Assembly (NCBI GenBank): GCA_963589425.1
Contig: CAVAKZ010000032.1
Location: 1 to 27,457, forward strand
Direction of reading: 5' to 3'
Length of the DNA: 27,457 bases
DNA from: CAKRJP01 sp963589425
GTDB lineage: Bacteria; Bacillota; Clostridia; Lachnospirales; Lachnospiraceae
Shown: positions 1 to 8,233 of the stretch, piece by piece
Numbering within the stretch: the stretch's first letter is position 1
How the letters are laid out: the number at the start of each line of letters is the position of its first letter
Notes under the pieces: generated by a model
Seen by the model: only the letters and a program-made list of their open reading frames with translations
Databases searched by the model: none
Told to the model about the DNA's origin: nothing
Program-made: the position numbers and the translations under genes

Positions 1-1338
1 CTTCATAACTACTGTCATTACCGGCCATACAACTGCCCAATCCCACATTCCAAGGTATCCGCCGTAAGCTGCCATTCCAACCCATCCGGCAATCAGTGCT
101 GAACCAAATACCTGGCAAAGTCCTGAAAGGAATGGAAGAATCAAGGCTGCCTTTACACCACCTTTTTCATTTGCAAAGATAGCGATTGTTGCGTTATCGA
201 AGAATACCGGTACGAATCCGCAGATTACAAGAGTTGGACTCTTAAGTACGATCAATAATGCGATTGCGATGATCTGTCCAAGGAAGCCTGCAAGGAATCC
301 AAGAGGTACAGCATTTGCTGAACCAAAACCAAAGATAACCGCACAGTCAACTCCAGGAACAGAACCTGGGAGAAGCTTGTCTGCAATACCCTGGAAGGAT
401 GCTGTCAGCTCTGTTACGAATGTACGAACACCAAGCTGAAGAATTGCCAGGTATACTGAGAAGTACAAGCAAGTTTGGATTACATAGAAGAGCATAGAAG
501 CATCTGCTGCAAGAAATCCCTGCTCTACCAAATAATCTTTGCCCAGGATGCAAAGGATTGCACCAAAGAAAATCAACATAAGGATTGAAGTACATACCAT
601 ATTTTCATTGAAGATGGACATGAAGCCCGGAAGTTCCACATCGTCAATCTTCTTAACTTCCTTACCATCTTTTTTCTTACCAAAAAGCTTCTCTGCCAAC
701 CAATAGTTTAAGGCTACACCAAACATCTGCTGATGTGCAAGGGTAAATCCTGCACCGTCTGTAACTTCCTGACATGGCTTAATAAGAAGATTTGCACCAA
801 CTGCCCAGTAAGCACCAAGGATAACTGCCATTACGATGATCAGGGCCACATTGTGGGTAAGAAGACCAGGCAACGCGAACATGATGAGCCAGTAAGCAGT
901 TGCAGCCTGCTGAACCTGTACATGACCTGTAGTAAAGAGAGCACGAAGCTTTGTCACTTTACTAAAACGTACCAATAAAATGTTAACGATAAACGCAATA
1001 AGAAGAAGAATCATGGCATCTCCAAAACCTTTACCAAATACCTCTTCTACACCGGCTGTTACTGCATTCTGACCAAAATACGGGTCAATAACCATGGCGT
1101 CAATTTGGAATACATCCTTAAGACCTACCAATACAGGACGGAAGTTGCTTACCAATCCAGAAGAACCAACAGTCAAAATCAAGTATCCAACGATGGCCTT
1201 AATTACACCTGCCAACACATCGTACCAAGGTTTCTTTAATAAGATATAACCAATCATTACGATCAAACCGATCATGAATGCTGGCTGTTCCAAAATATTT
1301 GTCGCAAAATACGACCATACATTCATTAAAATATTCAT
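1..1338 (-). CDS. ulaA: PTS L-ascorbate transporter subunit IIC (UlaA), 3' end outside window
   Basis: Membrane channel subunit that imports L-ascorbate while it is phosphorylated by the PTS chain. My translation from the ATG at 1338 stays open for 446 codons to the window edge, against roughly 465 residues for the E. coli protein, so only a short C-terminal piece is missing. It is strongly hydrophobic with many membrane helices, and contains UlaA-like stretches such as GHVQVQQAATAYWL and FGFGSANAVPLGFLAGFLGQ. A ribosome binding site (AAGGGGAA) lies about 6 bases upstream of the ATG. It follows the IIA gene by 28 bases and the lactonase gene, which fits an ula operon. No IIB gene lies between IIA and IIC, so it is probably just beyond the window. 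The identification rests on family resemblance and context. Confidence 0.9.
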   Translation of the reverse strand, partial: MNILMNVWSYFATNILEQPAFMIGLIVMIGYILLKKPWYDVLAGVIKAIVGYLILTVGSSGLVSNFRPVLVGLKDVFQIDAMVIDPYFGQNAVTAGVEEVFGKGFGDAMILLLIAFIVNILLVRFSKVTKLRALFTTGHVQVQQAATAYWLIMFALPGLLTHNVALIIVMAVILGAYWAVGANLLIKPCQEVTDGAGFTLAHQQMFGVALNYWLAEKLFGKKKDGKEVKKIDDVELPGFMSIFNENMVCTSILMLIFFGAILCILGKDYLVEQGFLAADASMLFYVIQTCLYFSVYLAILQLGVRTFVTELTASFQGIADKLLPGSVPGVDCAVIFGFGSANAVPLGFLAGFLGQIIAIALLIVLKSPTLVICGFVPVFFDNATIAIFANEKGGVKAALILPFLSGLCQVFGSALIAGWVGMAAYGGYLGMWDWAVVWPVMTVVMK

Positions 1339-1366
1339 CTTGTTTCCCCTTCACTCTGAATTCCTT

Positions 1367-1819
1367 TTACAGATATTTTTCTTGAAGCTCTAAAAGATCA
1401 TCAGGTCCTTTCGCTTTTTTCAAGTCTTCGATCAAATCCTCATTGGACAACATCTCCGCCAATCTTGACATATTGTTAAGATGCTGCTCCGGATTACAGG
1501 ATGCAAGGGTAAAGAACAAGGATGCATCCTTTTCCGGATCTTCCGAATCAAAACTTACCGGCTCCTCCAATTTCATAAAACCAATTGCTGTCTTATGAAC
1601 TCCTACCGCATTTTCCTGGGAATGTGGCATTGCCACCCCAGGAATAATCACGATATAGGGACCATATTTTTCAACACATTTAATAATATCTTCTTTATAA
1701 TTTTCTTCTACCGTACCATCTGCCTCTAATGATTCGCAGCTCATGCGAATAGCATCTTTCCAGTCTTTAGCACTCTCTGCAAATTTATAATGTTTACTCT
1801 CAACGAATTCCTTTAACAT
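1367..1819 (-). CDS. ulaC: PTS IIA component, ascorbate type (UlaC)
   Basis: Cytoplasmic phosphocarrier of the fructose/mannitol-type IIA fold. It takes phosphate from HPr and passes it to IIB of the ascorbate permease. The 150-residue length is normal for the family. The phosphorylated histidine is clear as His66 in PGVAMPHSQ, the IIA active-site signature. The ATG is preceded by AGGAGAAAG at good spacing. The gene lies 27 bases after ulaG and 28 bases before ulaA on the same strand, so the three are cotranscribed. The symbol ulaC is chosen because of the adjacent ulaG and ulaA; the protein alone would only be called a PTS IIA-2 domain. Confidence 0.88.
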   Translation of the reverse strand: MLKEFVESKHYKFAESAKDWKDAIRMSCESLEADGTVEENYKEDIIKCVEKYGPYIVIIPGVAMPHSQENAVGVHKTAIGFMKLEEPVSFDSEDPEKDASLFFTLASCNPEQHLNNMSRLAEMLSNEDLIEDLKKAKGPDDLLELQEKYL

Positions 1820-1846
1820 GGCTTTCTCCTATTATTTCATCTAATC

Positions 1847-2950
1847 TTAGAGGCATGAACGGAATGGTATGTTCTGTGGAGCCTCGAAGCAGTCCTCAAA
1901 TCCTCTTCTGTGGTGATAGTAAATCTTATCCTTGTCTGCCGGATATGTATACTTACCACCTACCTGCCAGAAGAATGGGTGGAATTTATATTCGTTACGA
2001 TCTTTCTTGAAATCATAGAGAACTTTAATCTCATCACAGTCTGCCTGGAAGTTGGTCCATACATCCCAGTGAATCGGCACTACAACCTTACACTTCAAGT
2101 TTTCTGCCATACGAAGGATGTCGATAGATGTCATCTTATCCTGCATACCGATTGGGTTCTCTCCAAATGAGCCAAATGCTACATCGATGTCATAATCTTT
2201 ACCATGCTTTGCAAAGTAAATAGAGAAGTGAGAATCTCCTGAGTGATAAATATTTCCTCCTGGAGTTTTTACCAGATAGTTAACTGCCTTGTCATCCATA
2301 TCTGTTGGGCAGACACCTGTAAGCTCTTCTCTGTCCGGTCCGGTCTTATCTGTAGTCACGATACAGGTTCTGTCAAAAGAATCAAGGGCTACAATCTCGA
2401 TGTCTTTAATCTTGATGCTATCACCAGGTTTTACTGTAATACAACGGTCTGCAGGCACTCCCCATTTCTCCCACAATTCAACAGATTTCTTTGGTCCGAT
2501 AAATGGTACCGGAATCTCATTTCCCTTCTCATCTGTTGTAGTCATTCCGCTCTGGATGACATGAGCAGCCCACTCAGCTGACATATGATCCTGATGATAA
2601 TGTGTTGCAAGTACTGCATCTACCTTTTTAAACGCAAATGGATCAATTACAAAGGGTACGTTACGAAGGTTTGGCTGCATTGCTCTTCCACCGCACATGT
2701 TTGCCATCTGATGGCCAACTTTCATCTTACCATCTCCGTGGGTACGCTTTCCGTTTCCACACCATAAGTCAATAGTAATATTGGTGTCTGCCGGAGTCTT
2801 GAACCAGACGCCTGTGCATCCAAGCCACCACATAGCTACGTTTCCCGGAGCAACAACTTCATTCTCAATGTCCTCCACAAGCCAGGTTCCCCACTCAGGA
2901 AATGTACTGTTGATCCAGCTTTCTCTTGTCATTTCACTAATTTTACTCAT
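1847..2950 (-). CDS. ulaG: L-ascorbate-6-phosphate lactonase (UlaG)
   Basis: Metallo-beta-lactamase-fold hydrolase that opens L-ascorbate 6-phosphate to 3-keto-L-gulonate 6-phosphate, the first cytoplasmic step after PTS uptake. The protein has 367 residues against 354 in E. coli UlaG, and the resemblance runs end to end: TRESWINSTFPEWGTWL near the start, MWWLGCTGVW at 40-49, the metal-binding motif THYHQDH at 116-122, GDSHFS in the middle, and a C-terminal WQVGGKYTYP block. The ATG has a strong GGAGGG site 6 bases upstream. It is the first gene of the operon, behind the promoter at 3017-3045. The remaining catabolic genes (ulaD, ulaE, ulaF) are not in the window. Confidence 0.95.
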   Translation of the reverse strand: MSKISEMTRESWINSTFPEWGTWLVEDIENEVVAPGNVAMWWLGCTGVWFKTPADTNITIDLWCGNGKRTHGDGKMKVGHQMANMCGGRAMQPNLRNVPFVIDPFAFKKVDAVLATHYHQDHMSAEWAAHVIQSGMTTTDEKGNEIPVPFIGPKKSVELWEKWGVPADRCITVKPGDSIKIKDIEIVALDSFDRTCIVTTDKTGPDREELTGVCPTDMDDKAVNYLVKTPGGNIYHSGDSHFSIYFAKHGKDYDIDVAFGSFGENPIGMQDKMTSIDILRMAENLKCKVVVPIHWDVWTNFQADCDEIKVLYDFKKDRNEYKFHPFFWQVGGKYTYPADKDKIYYHHRRGFEDCFEAPQNIPFRSCL

Positions 2951-2988
2951 TTGAGCCCTCCTTCAAATAGTTCATATAACTTTTTGTT

Positions 2989-3019
2989 TACGTGTTGTAT
3001 TTGTTTCTTTATACGTGTT
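2989..3019 (-). promoter_or_regulatory. Paired direct repeat, candidate ula operator
   Basis: The octamer TACGTGTT (AACACGTA on the minus strand) occurs at 2989-2996 and 3012-3019, 23 bases apart. The second copy overlaps the -10 box and the first lies just downstream of the start point, where a repressor would block transcription. The binding protein is unknown; no UlaR-like regulator is in the window. Confidence 0.45.
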
Positions 3020-3045
3020 ATATCATTATTTATGAACCTTATCAA
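3017..3045 (-). promoter_or_regulatory. Sigma-A type promoter of the ula operon
   Basis: On the minus strand: -35 TTGATA (3045-3040), 17-base spacer, -10 TATAAC (3022-3017). Each box matches five of six consensus bases. It lies about 65 bases upstream of the ulaG start. The rest of the 291-base gap between ulaG and the HAD gene (2951-3241) is AT-rich and holds no credible gene. Confidence 0.75.
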
Positions 3046-3241
3046 GAATTTTATAGGACCGTTTATCATTTATATGATCATTTTGGCATTTTCAATATAT
3101 TGCATAAAAGCACTATATTGTTTTTGTCTATTATTACAAGAGATTTTTCCATGAAAAAAGGAGATTCTGGGCCACTCCAATTCTTAGCAGCTGCAAACCT
3201 CCTGATTTTTACTTGTTTTTCAGATTATAAAATTCATATAA

Positions 3242-3952
3242 TCATTTGTTCAAGAGCAAATAATCAATATCAGCCTCTGTAAATGATCGTATCCAGGGAT
3301 ATTTTATTTCTCCACCAAGTTCTTCTTTTGTATACCAAATTCCTTTCAAACCATTATCGCAGGCCCCTTCCACATCTTTTTTAAGGTTATCTCCAATAAA
3401 GGCGCACTCCCCGGCATCGGCATTAGCCTTCTCAACACAAAGGGCAAAGAAGTGGGGATGGGGTTTTTCCACACCTGCTTCCTCACTGGTTACGATAAAA
3501 TCCACATAAGGCGCTACTCCTAGAGCTTCCAGCTTTTTATACTGAATATAGGCAGTCATATCTGTACCGATTCCAATACAGACGTTTCTCTTTTTTAGCT
3601 CCTTTATAAATTCTACCGATCCTTTCGTGGGCTGAGACTGGCGAATCAAGGTATCCCAATAGGCATGGTACATATTTCTGGCATGAGGAAACAAGGGCTG
3701 ACCCATAAGCTCCAGCATACACTGGGTTCTAAGAAGGCGACTATGAATGGCCGCCGTGTCACTACCAATCCTATTAATTACAAGCTGACCCGACTCTTTA
3801 TAGTACCGATCCATCTCATCTCTTGTAATTCCAAAGGCACTTTTGCAATAATCTTCCATGGCCTTCATACCGTAGATATGATTTTCATCGTAACTATATA
3901 AGGTATTGTCTATATCAAAAATAACTGTTTTAATTTTCTTTTGTTCGCTCAC
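3242..3952 (-). CDS. HAD-superfamily phosphatase, pyrimidine 5'-nucleotidase-like
   Basis: Cytoplasmic haloacid-dehalogenase-fold hydrolase of 236 residues. All four motifs are intact: DIDNT at 13-17 (nucleophile Asp13, acid/base Asp15), Thr130 in GIGTD, Lys163 in EKPHP, and GDNLKKD at 187-193. The helical cap sits between motifs I and II, as in subfamily I. Resemblance is closest to YjjG/PynA-like or phosphoglycolate-phosphatase-like members, and the substrate cannot be read from the sequence. The start is GTG at 3952 with GGGAGG seven bases upstream. It begins 18 bases after the broken B3/4 gene on the same strand and probably forms an operon with it and sfsA. Confidence 0.85.
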   Translation of the reverse strand: MSEQKKIKTVIFDIDNTLYSYDENHIYGMKAMEDYCKSAFGITRDEMDRYYKESGQLVINRIGSDTAAIHSRLLRTQCMLELMGQPLFPHARNMYHAYWDTLIRQSQPTKGSVEFIKELKKRNVCIGIGTDMTAYIQYKKLEALGVAPYVDFIVTSEEAGVEKPHPHFFALCVEKANADAGECAFIGDNLKKDVEGACDNGLKGIWYTKEELGGEIKYPWIRSFTEADIDYLLLNK

Positions 3953-3970
3953 AGCTTGCCTCCCAAACTT

Positions 3971-4192
3971 TTATAGCATCCAAGTTTCTATATCTTTAAC
4001 TCCTGCAAATTTTTCAAAAGCAACTTTTGCATTGTTCAAAATCTCCGGAAGATCCATATCATGTTCAAAGCAATAAATCACCACCAGCACATCCTTAGCA
4101 TCTTCTGTCACCATTGCGCGGGTGGAATCCGACATAGTACTTCCAAAGATTCCCTCATCGTCTGCAAGAACCAGCAGATTTTCCATATCCAA
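3971..4192 (-). CDS. C-terminal part of the broken B3/4-domain gene
   Basis: This open stretch is the continuation, in the same frame, of the gene at 4229-4636. After the TAA at 4229-4231 the frame immediately reads AGEGYTGIGKDF, then the segment beginning at the TTG at 4192. The end of the first part plus this stretch gives about 221 residues, the usual size of B3/4 tRNA-binding domain proteins. As a separate protein it would start at TTG 4192 or ATG 4186, but no good ribosome binding site is visible, so it is best read as a pseudogene fragment. The downstream HAD gene follows after 18 bases. Confidence 0.6.
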   Translation of the reverse strand: MDMENLLVLADDEGIFGSTMSDSTRAMVTEDAKDVLVVIYCFEHDMDLPEILNNAKVAFEKFAGVKDIETWML

Positions 4193-4228
4193 AAAATCTT
4201 TTCCAATGCCGGTATAGCCTTCCCCAGC

Positions 4229-4636
4229 TTAAGCTTTCCGCAGAGTGATCCCCCCTTTTACATGGGCCAGATCATAGGACCCAACAGACAAGCCGCTCTG
4301 AATAGAAATCAGATTATTTACATCTACTACCGAATTAATATGATACAAGTCATCACCCCGGCGAACTCTCCGCAAAAGAGCCTCTGAGGAAACTCTGTAT
4401 CTTCCGGGATTTCTTCCAAAGGCCTTATAAACAGCCCGACTTCCTCTGACGCCTGGAATCTCACTCCACCCTTTTCCCTCTATGGCATTTCTTACTTGGG
4501 GTTCTATTTCATTATTCATAAAATCCCAAAACTTTTGATCCGACTCCTTTACATCTGCTTTAAATCTCAAAACCCCCAGGCGGATATCCGAATAGGTTTC
4601 AAAAAGTTTCTTGTCTATTTTTATATCGTATCTCAT
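4229..4636 (-). CDS. B3/4-domain protein (PheRS beta-like), N-terminal part, ends at premature TAA
   Basis: The 135 residues resemble the free-standing B3/4 domain proteins related to the editing domain of phenylalanyl-tRNA synthetase beta. Family-like stretches are RFKADVKES near the start, WSEIPGVRGSRAVYKAFGRNPGRYR in the middle (given here in part) and VDVNNLISIQSGLSVGSYDL after it. Such proteins are thought to bind or edit RNA or amino-acyl substrates, but their role is poorly known. The ATG at 4636 has AAAGGACGG upstream and lies 32 bases after sfsA. The frame stops at a TAA (4229-4231), while the rest of the domain continues in the same frame beyond it. A single base change, for example AAA or CAA to TAA, would explain this. 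Confidence 0.75.
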   Translation of the reverse strand: MRYDIKIDKKLFETYSDIRLGVLRFKADVKESDQKFWDFMNNEIEPQVRNAIEGKGWSEIPGVRGSRAVYKAFGRNPGRYRVSSEALLRRVRRGDDLYHINSVVDVNNLISIQSGLSVGSYDLAHVKGGITLRKA

Positions 4637-4668
4637 GGTCCCGTCCTTTCACATATCGTTCACATAGT

Positions 4669-5325
4669 TTATCTTTCACATATTTCTAAACTGTCCTTGC
4701 CCAGCTTACACTCTAAAAAGAGAATTTCAACTCCGGCTTCTTTGGCTTCTTCCATGGCCTGACCAAATTCAGGATGCATGGCTACATTAGGAAAGACCTG
4801 GTGAATGCCTTCCATCTGAATAACGAAGGCTATCACGCACTTATAGCCCAAAGCACATGCCGCGGCAAGCTCCCTAAGATGCTTTACACCGCGTTCTGTA
4901 GGGGCATCCGGGAAGTAACCCACACCATCGATCTCCAAGGTACAGCCCTTTACTTCCATAAGAAACTTATCATTTCCCTTTTCCATATAAAAATCAATTC
5001 TGGAATCGCCGTAAGTATACTCCGGCTTTATATAATCATAGTCCTGACTCGCAAGCCATTCTTTCACCACAGCATTAGGCGCCTGGGAGTCAATATTAAT
5101 CAAGCCAAATCCTGCCTTTTCCACTGCGATAAGGTCATACTTTGTCTTTCTAGCAGGATTGTCCGCCACAGAAAGATACACCCTGACACCGGGAATCAAA
5201 AGTTCCTTGCAGCGGCCGGTGTTTTTTACATGGACAGTTTGGATGGTGTCATCTATGTTAACATGCGCCACAAAACGATTTGGCCTGTCTATAAAAATTC
5301 CTGTAACCACTTCTCTATATTTCAT
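4669..5325 (-). CDS. sfsA: DNA/RNA nuclease SfsA
   Basis: SfsA-family protein of 218 residues, close to the family norm. It was first described in E. coli as affecting maltose metabolism and is now assigned a sugar-nonspecific nuclease activity. Characteristic segments are FIDRPNRFVAHV near the start, VKNTGRCKELLIPG around residues 33-46, an acidic SRIDF...EVKGCTLE core that fits a PD-(D/E)XK-type active site, and FPDAPTERGVKHLREL. It is the first gene of a likely three-gene operon with the B3/4 and HAD genes. A promoter candidate lies upstream at 5385-5412. Confidence 0.93.
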   Translation of the reverse strand: MKYREVVTGIFIDRPNRFVAHVNIDDTIQTVHVKNTGRCKELLIPGVRVYLSVADNPARKTKYDLIAVEKAGFGLINIDSQAPNAVVKEWLASQDYDYIKPEYTYGDSRIDFYMEKGNDKFLMEVKGCTLEIDGVGYFPDAPTERGVKHLRELAAACALGYKCVIAFVIQMEGIHQVFPNVAMHPEFGQAMEEAKEAGVEILFLECKLGKDSLEICER

Positions 5326-5384
5326 ACTAGCCTCTACTTCTTTTCACATCCTCTTTTAATCCATTTTCCAAACAACTTATTACT

Positions 5385-5412
5385 ATTGTGCCATAAATCT
5401 ATTTTTTTGCAA
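5385..5412 (-). promoter_or_regulatory. Candidate sfsA promoter
   Basis: Minus strand: TTGCAA (5412-5407), 16-base spacer, CACAAT (5390-5385), about 60 bases before the sfsA start. The -35 box matches five of six bases and the -10 four of six. It sits directly after the opp terminator, where a new promoter is needed. Confidence 0.4.
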
Positions 5413-5426
5413 GATTTGAGACAGAC

Positions 5427-5467
5427 AAAAGCCCTTTGATGAGAAAGAATTCTCCCAAAGGGCTTTT
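5427..5467 (-). terminator. Intrinsic terminator of the opp operon
   Basis: Perfect 12-base arms AAAAGCCCTTTG (5427-5438) and CAAAGGGCTTTT (5456-5467) around a 17-base loop. The 3' arm ends in a T run on either strand. It lies 57 bases after the stop of the oppA-like gene and upstream of the sfsA promoter, so it separates the two operons. Confidence 0.8.
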
Positions 5468-5524
5468 GCTATTATCTACTATAATCTGCCTTAATTTTAT
5501 ATAAGTTCCATCTAGATCTTATTT

Positions 5525-7192
5525 CTAGTTTTTCTCTGCATACTTGAATGAGTAGTTGGATCCTGTACTGTAGAAAGAAATTCCACTGACATTTGGGCTA
5601 ATCATTCGGGCAATGGATTGCTGATAGATCGGCAATATTACGCAGTCATCTGCCAGCATCTTTTCACAGTCAACCAAGGCATCCCATCTTGCTTCTACAT
5701 CCAGAGCAAGTTCACCATATTTTGCTGATTCAATGGTATCATCATATTCCGAATTGTTGTAACGACCATAGTTAGTTGCACTTCCAGTAACAAAGCAATC
5801 AAGATCTGTCATTGGATCTGCATAGTCTGGTCCCCATCTTGTAAGGCCAAGCTGATAGTTACCATTCTGCATATCTTCCAGACGGGCTTTCTTTGGTTCA
5901 ACCTTAATAGATACTGTAAGCCCTTCCAGATTTGTCTGCCACTCGTTTTGCAAGAACTGTCCTACCTGCTGTGCGGAATCACTGTCTTCTACCACAAGTT
6001 CTAGTTCCATTGAATCAATTCCCAGTTCAGAAAGTCCCTTGCTCCAATAGTCTTTTGCAGCATCCACATCATAAGTCCAATTATCATAGATTCCAGCCTC
6101 TTTACGGAATTCTGTACCCTCCGGGCTTACTGCAAGATTCTCTGCCACAATGTAATCAGCTACTGTAGAACCATCTTTTAGAAGAGTATCTGTAACCGCC
6201 TCTTTATCAAAGGATTTTGCAAGGGCAAGACGAATGTTTTCATTTGCAAGTTCTTCCACTTCTGTATTTGGAGAAACGAACCACATATATCCATCCTGAG
6301 AAGTGCTAAAGCTTTCATCATCCTGGTACTGTTCAATCAGGTCACCGGTAAGGGTTACCACATCAAGATCGCCTGATTCATAAGACATAGCCGCTGTCTG
6401 GTTATCCAGGATAACCTGCCATTCTACGCCGTCGAGTTTTACTTCATCAGCGTCATAGTAATCATCATTTTTCTCTGCCTTGATGGTCATTGCAGAAGGT
6501 TCATAGTCTGTAATTTCAAAAGCACCATTGCAGACAATGGTATCTGCAGATGTTGCAAAATCATCCCCTGACTCCTGGGCCAAGTCCTGTTTTACAGGAT
6601 AAAAACTCGGGAAGGTCATAAGACTTTCAAATACTGCGCATGGAGATGAAAGAGTAACCTTCAAGGTTTTATCATCTACTGCTTCTACTCCTAGGTCTGT
6701 TACCGGTTTGTTTCCTGCCACAACATCATCTGCATTTAAAAGGCAAGCAGTCTGTACAAAGAATTGGTACTCACTTCCTGTATTTGGATCCGCAAGGGTC
6801 TGCCATGCATATACAAAATCAGATGCTGTAACGTCAGATCCGTCAGACCATTTTGCATCATCCCGAAGCTTAAATGTATAGGTCAGTCCGTCATCCGACT
6901 TATCTACGCTGTCTGCCACTGCAAGAATTGCATTTCCTTCTTCATCCTTTGTATAAAGGCCTTCCATACACTGAGCCAGAACGGAAAAGGATGTTCCATC
7001 ATTTGCCAGCTGGGGATTCAGGGAATCAATGGCCACGCCAATCTGATAGCGCAGGGTATTATCCGATGCACTTGCTGTCCCTGTACTGTCTGAGCTTTCT
7101 TCGCCTGTGGAACTGCCACCGCATCCGGCAAGTGTAGTTATACACATGGATGCCGTCACAGCCACCGCTGCTACTTTTTTCCAGTTTTTCAT
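5525..7192 (-). CDS. oppA: Oligopeptide ABC transporter substrate-binding lipoprotein (OppA-like)
   Basis: Extracellular, membrane-anchored solute-binding protein of family 5 that captures peptides for the adjacent OppBCDF importer. I start it at ATG 7192 rather than an upstream in-frame ATG, because GGAGG lies just before 7192 and the signal peptide then begins MKNWKK. The lipobox is LAGC with lipidated Cys24, followed by a Ser/Gly/Glu-rich linker. The protein is 555 residues, normal for OppA. Family segments include LRDDAKWSDGSDVTASDFVY near the N-terminus and YANPMTDLD-like YADPMTDLDCF in the second half. It is the last gene of the operon, separated by 105 bases from oppF, with palindromes in the gap and a strong terminator after it. 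Confidence 0.92.
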   Translation of the reverse strand: MKNWKKVAAVAVTASMCITTLAGCGGSSTGEESSDSTGTASASDNTLRYQIGVAIDSLNPQLANDGTSFSVLAQCMEGLYTKDEEGNAILAVADSVDKSDDGLTYTFKLRDDAKWSDGSDVTASDFVYAWQTLADPNTGSEYQFFVQTACLLNADDVVAGNKPVTDLGVEAVDDKTLKVTLSSPCAVFESLMTFPSFYPVKQDLAQESGDDFATSADTIVCNGAFEITDYEPSAMTIKAEKNDDYYDADEVKLDGVEWQVILDNQTAAMSYESGDLDVVTLTGDLIEQYQDDESFSTSQDGYMWFVSPNTEVEELANENIRLALAKSFDKEAVTDTLLKDGSTVADYIVAENLAVSPEGTEFRKEAGIYDNWTYDVDAAKDYWSKGLSELGIDSMELELVVEDSDSAQQVGQFLQNEWQTNLEGLTVSIKVEPKKARLEDMQNGNYQLGLTRWGPDYADPMTDLDCFVTGSATNYGRYNNSEYDDTIESAKYGELALDVEARWDALVDCEKMLADDCVILPIYQQSIARMISPNVSGISFYSTGSNYSFKYAEKN

Positions 7193-7237
7193 AATCTTAC
7201 CTCCAAAAACAAAAATATATTTATCGAAACTTTCTTG

Positions 7238-7273
7238 TTTGCAAATCAACAAATAAACATCTTATTTGCAAAT
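7238..7273. repeat. Two TTTGCAAA palindromes before oppA
   Basis: The palindrome TTTGCAAA(T) occurs at 7238-7246 and within ATTTGCAAAT at 7264-7273, with centres 27 bases apart, in the gap between oppF and oppA. They could be operator sites or part of a weak internal promoter boosting oppA; I found no well-matched -10/-35 pair here. The function is unknown. Confidence 0.3.
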
Positions 7274-7297
7274 GCACATAGATAAGAAAGTCTGATA

Positions 7298-8233
7298 TCA
7301 ATGTGATAGCCAGGAATCAAATTCTTCTTCTGTGGCCCGCACCAAATGTGTGCCATCCACCTTTCTCAAGATTCCTTTGTTATAATCAATCCCACTGCTT
7401 TCATAATCGTAATGTAAGGACGTTCGTTTTTTTTCCACCTGGGGATTGGGTTGTGGTATGGCCGAAATCAGACTCTTCGTGTAGGGATGTATTGGATTTT
7501 CAAAAATCTCCTCGGTTGTTCCCGTTTCTACCAAATGTCCAAGATGAAGAACTCCTATTCGATCTGAGATATATTTCACCATAGAAAGGTCATGGGCTAT
7601 AAAGAGATATGCAGTCTGGGTTTCTTGCTGAATATCCTTCATCAGATTCACTACCTGGGCCTGAATGGATACATCAAGAGCAGAAATACATTCATCTGCC
7701 ACAATCAACTTGGGATTCATCACCAGGGCTCTTGCAATTCCTACCCTCTGCCGCTGGCCTCCGGAAAACTGATGAGGGTACCTGCTGGCATGCTCCGGAG
7801 TAAGCCCTACCTTTTTTAATATCTCCGCAATTTTTTCATTTCTTTCGTCCATATTTTTATACATATGATGAATATCTAACCCCTGCCCAATAATATCCGA
7901 AACCTTTTTTCTTGGATTCAGACATTCCATGGGATCCTGGAAGATCATCTGCATATCCACACGCAGCTTCTTCTCATCTGCTTTGGATAATTTGCCCGAA
8001 CAGTCCATGCCTTCAAAGGTAATCTTCCCATCGGTAGGCTTATATAGTCGGATGCAAGACCTGCCAATAGTTGATTTCCCAGATCCGGACTCTCCCACAA
8101 GTCCATAGGTTTCTCCCGGATAGATTTCAAAGCTCACATCATCCACTGCCCTCACCGTAAACTTTTTATTGATCTTAAAATATTGTTTTAACCCTTCTAC
8201 TTTCAGAAGCGGCTCTCTTTTTGTTTCTGTCAT
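7298..8233 (-). CDS. oppF: Oligopeptide ABC transporter ATPase OppF
   Basis: Cytoplasmic ATPase subunit of 311 residues that pairs with OppD to power peptide import. The motifs are complete: Walker A GESGSGKS at 47-54, Q-loop around Gln99, signature FSGGQRQR from 156, Walker B LIVADE at 176-181 and the H-loop in LFIAHDLSMV. The C-terminal extension with HPYTKSLISAIPQPNP is the oligopeptide-transporter type tail. Its start codon overlaps the oppD stop by four bases (ATGA), which implies translational coupling. Confidence 0.94.
   Translation of the reverse strand: MTETKREPLLKVEGLKQYFKINKKFTVRAVDDVSFEIYPGETYGLVGESGSGKSTIGRSCIRLYKPTDGKITFEGMDCSGKLSKADEKKLRVDMQMIFQDPMECLNPRKKVSDIIGQGLDIHHMYKNMDERNEKIAEILKKVGLTPEHASRYPHQFSGGQRQRVGIARALVMNPKLIVADECISALDVSIQAQVVNLMKDIQQETQTAYLFIAHDLSMVKYISDRIGVLHLGHLVETGTTEEIFENPIHPYTKSLISAIPQPNPQVEKKRTSLHYDYESSGIDYNKGILRKVDGTHLVRATEEEFDSWLSH

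Noticed and set aside
3154..3178. Possible terminator after the HAD gene (GGAG/CTCC followed by six T on the minus strand)
   Set aside because: The stem is only four bases with an 11-base loop, too weak to call.
4648..4682. Three copies of TTCACATA around the sfsA stop and B3/4 start
   Set aside because: Spacing is irregular (11 and 16 bases) and the first copy is partly coding sequence; most likely chance.
4774..5439. 221-codon plus-strand frame opposite sfsA
   Set aside because: It is the antisense shadow of a well-recognised gene, with no ribosome site or protein-like composition.
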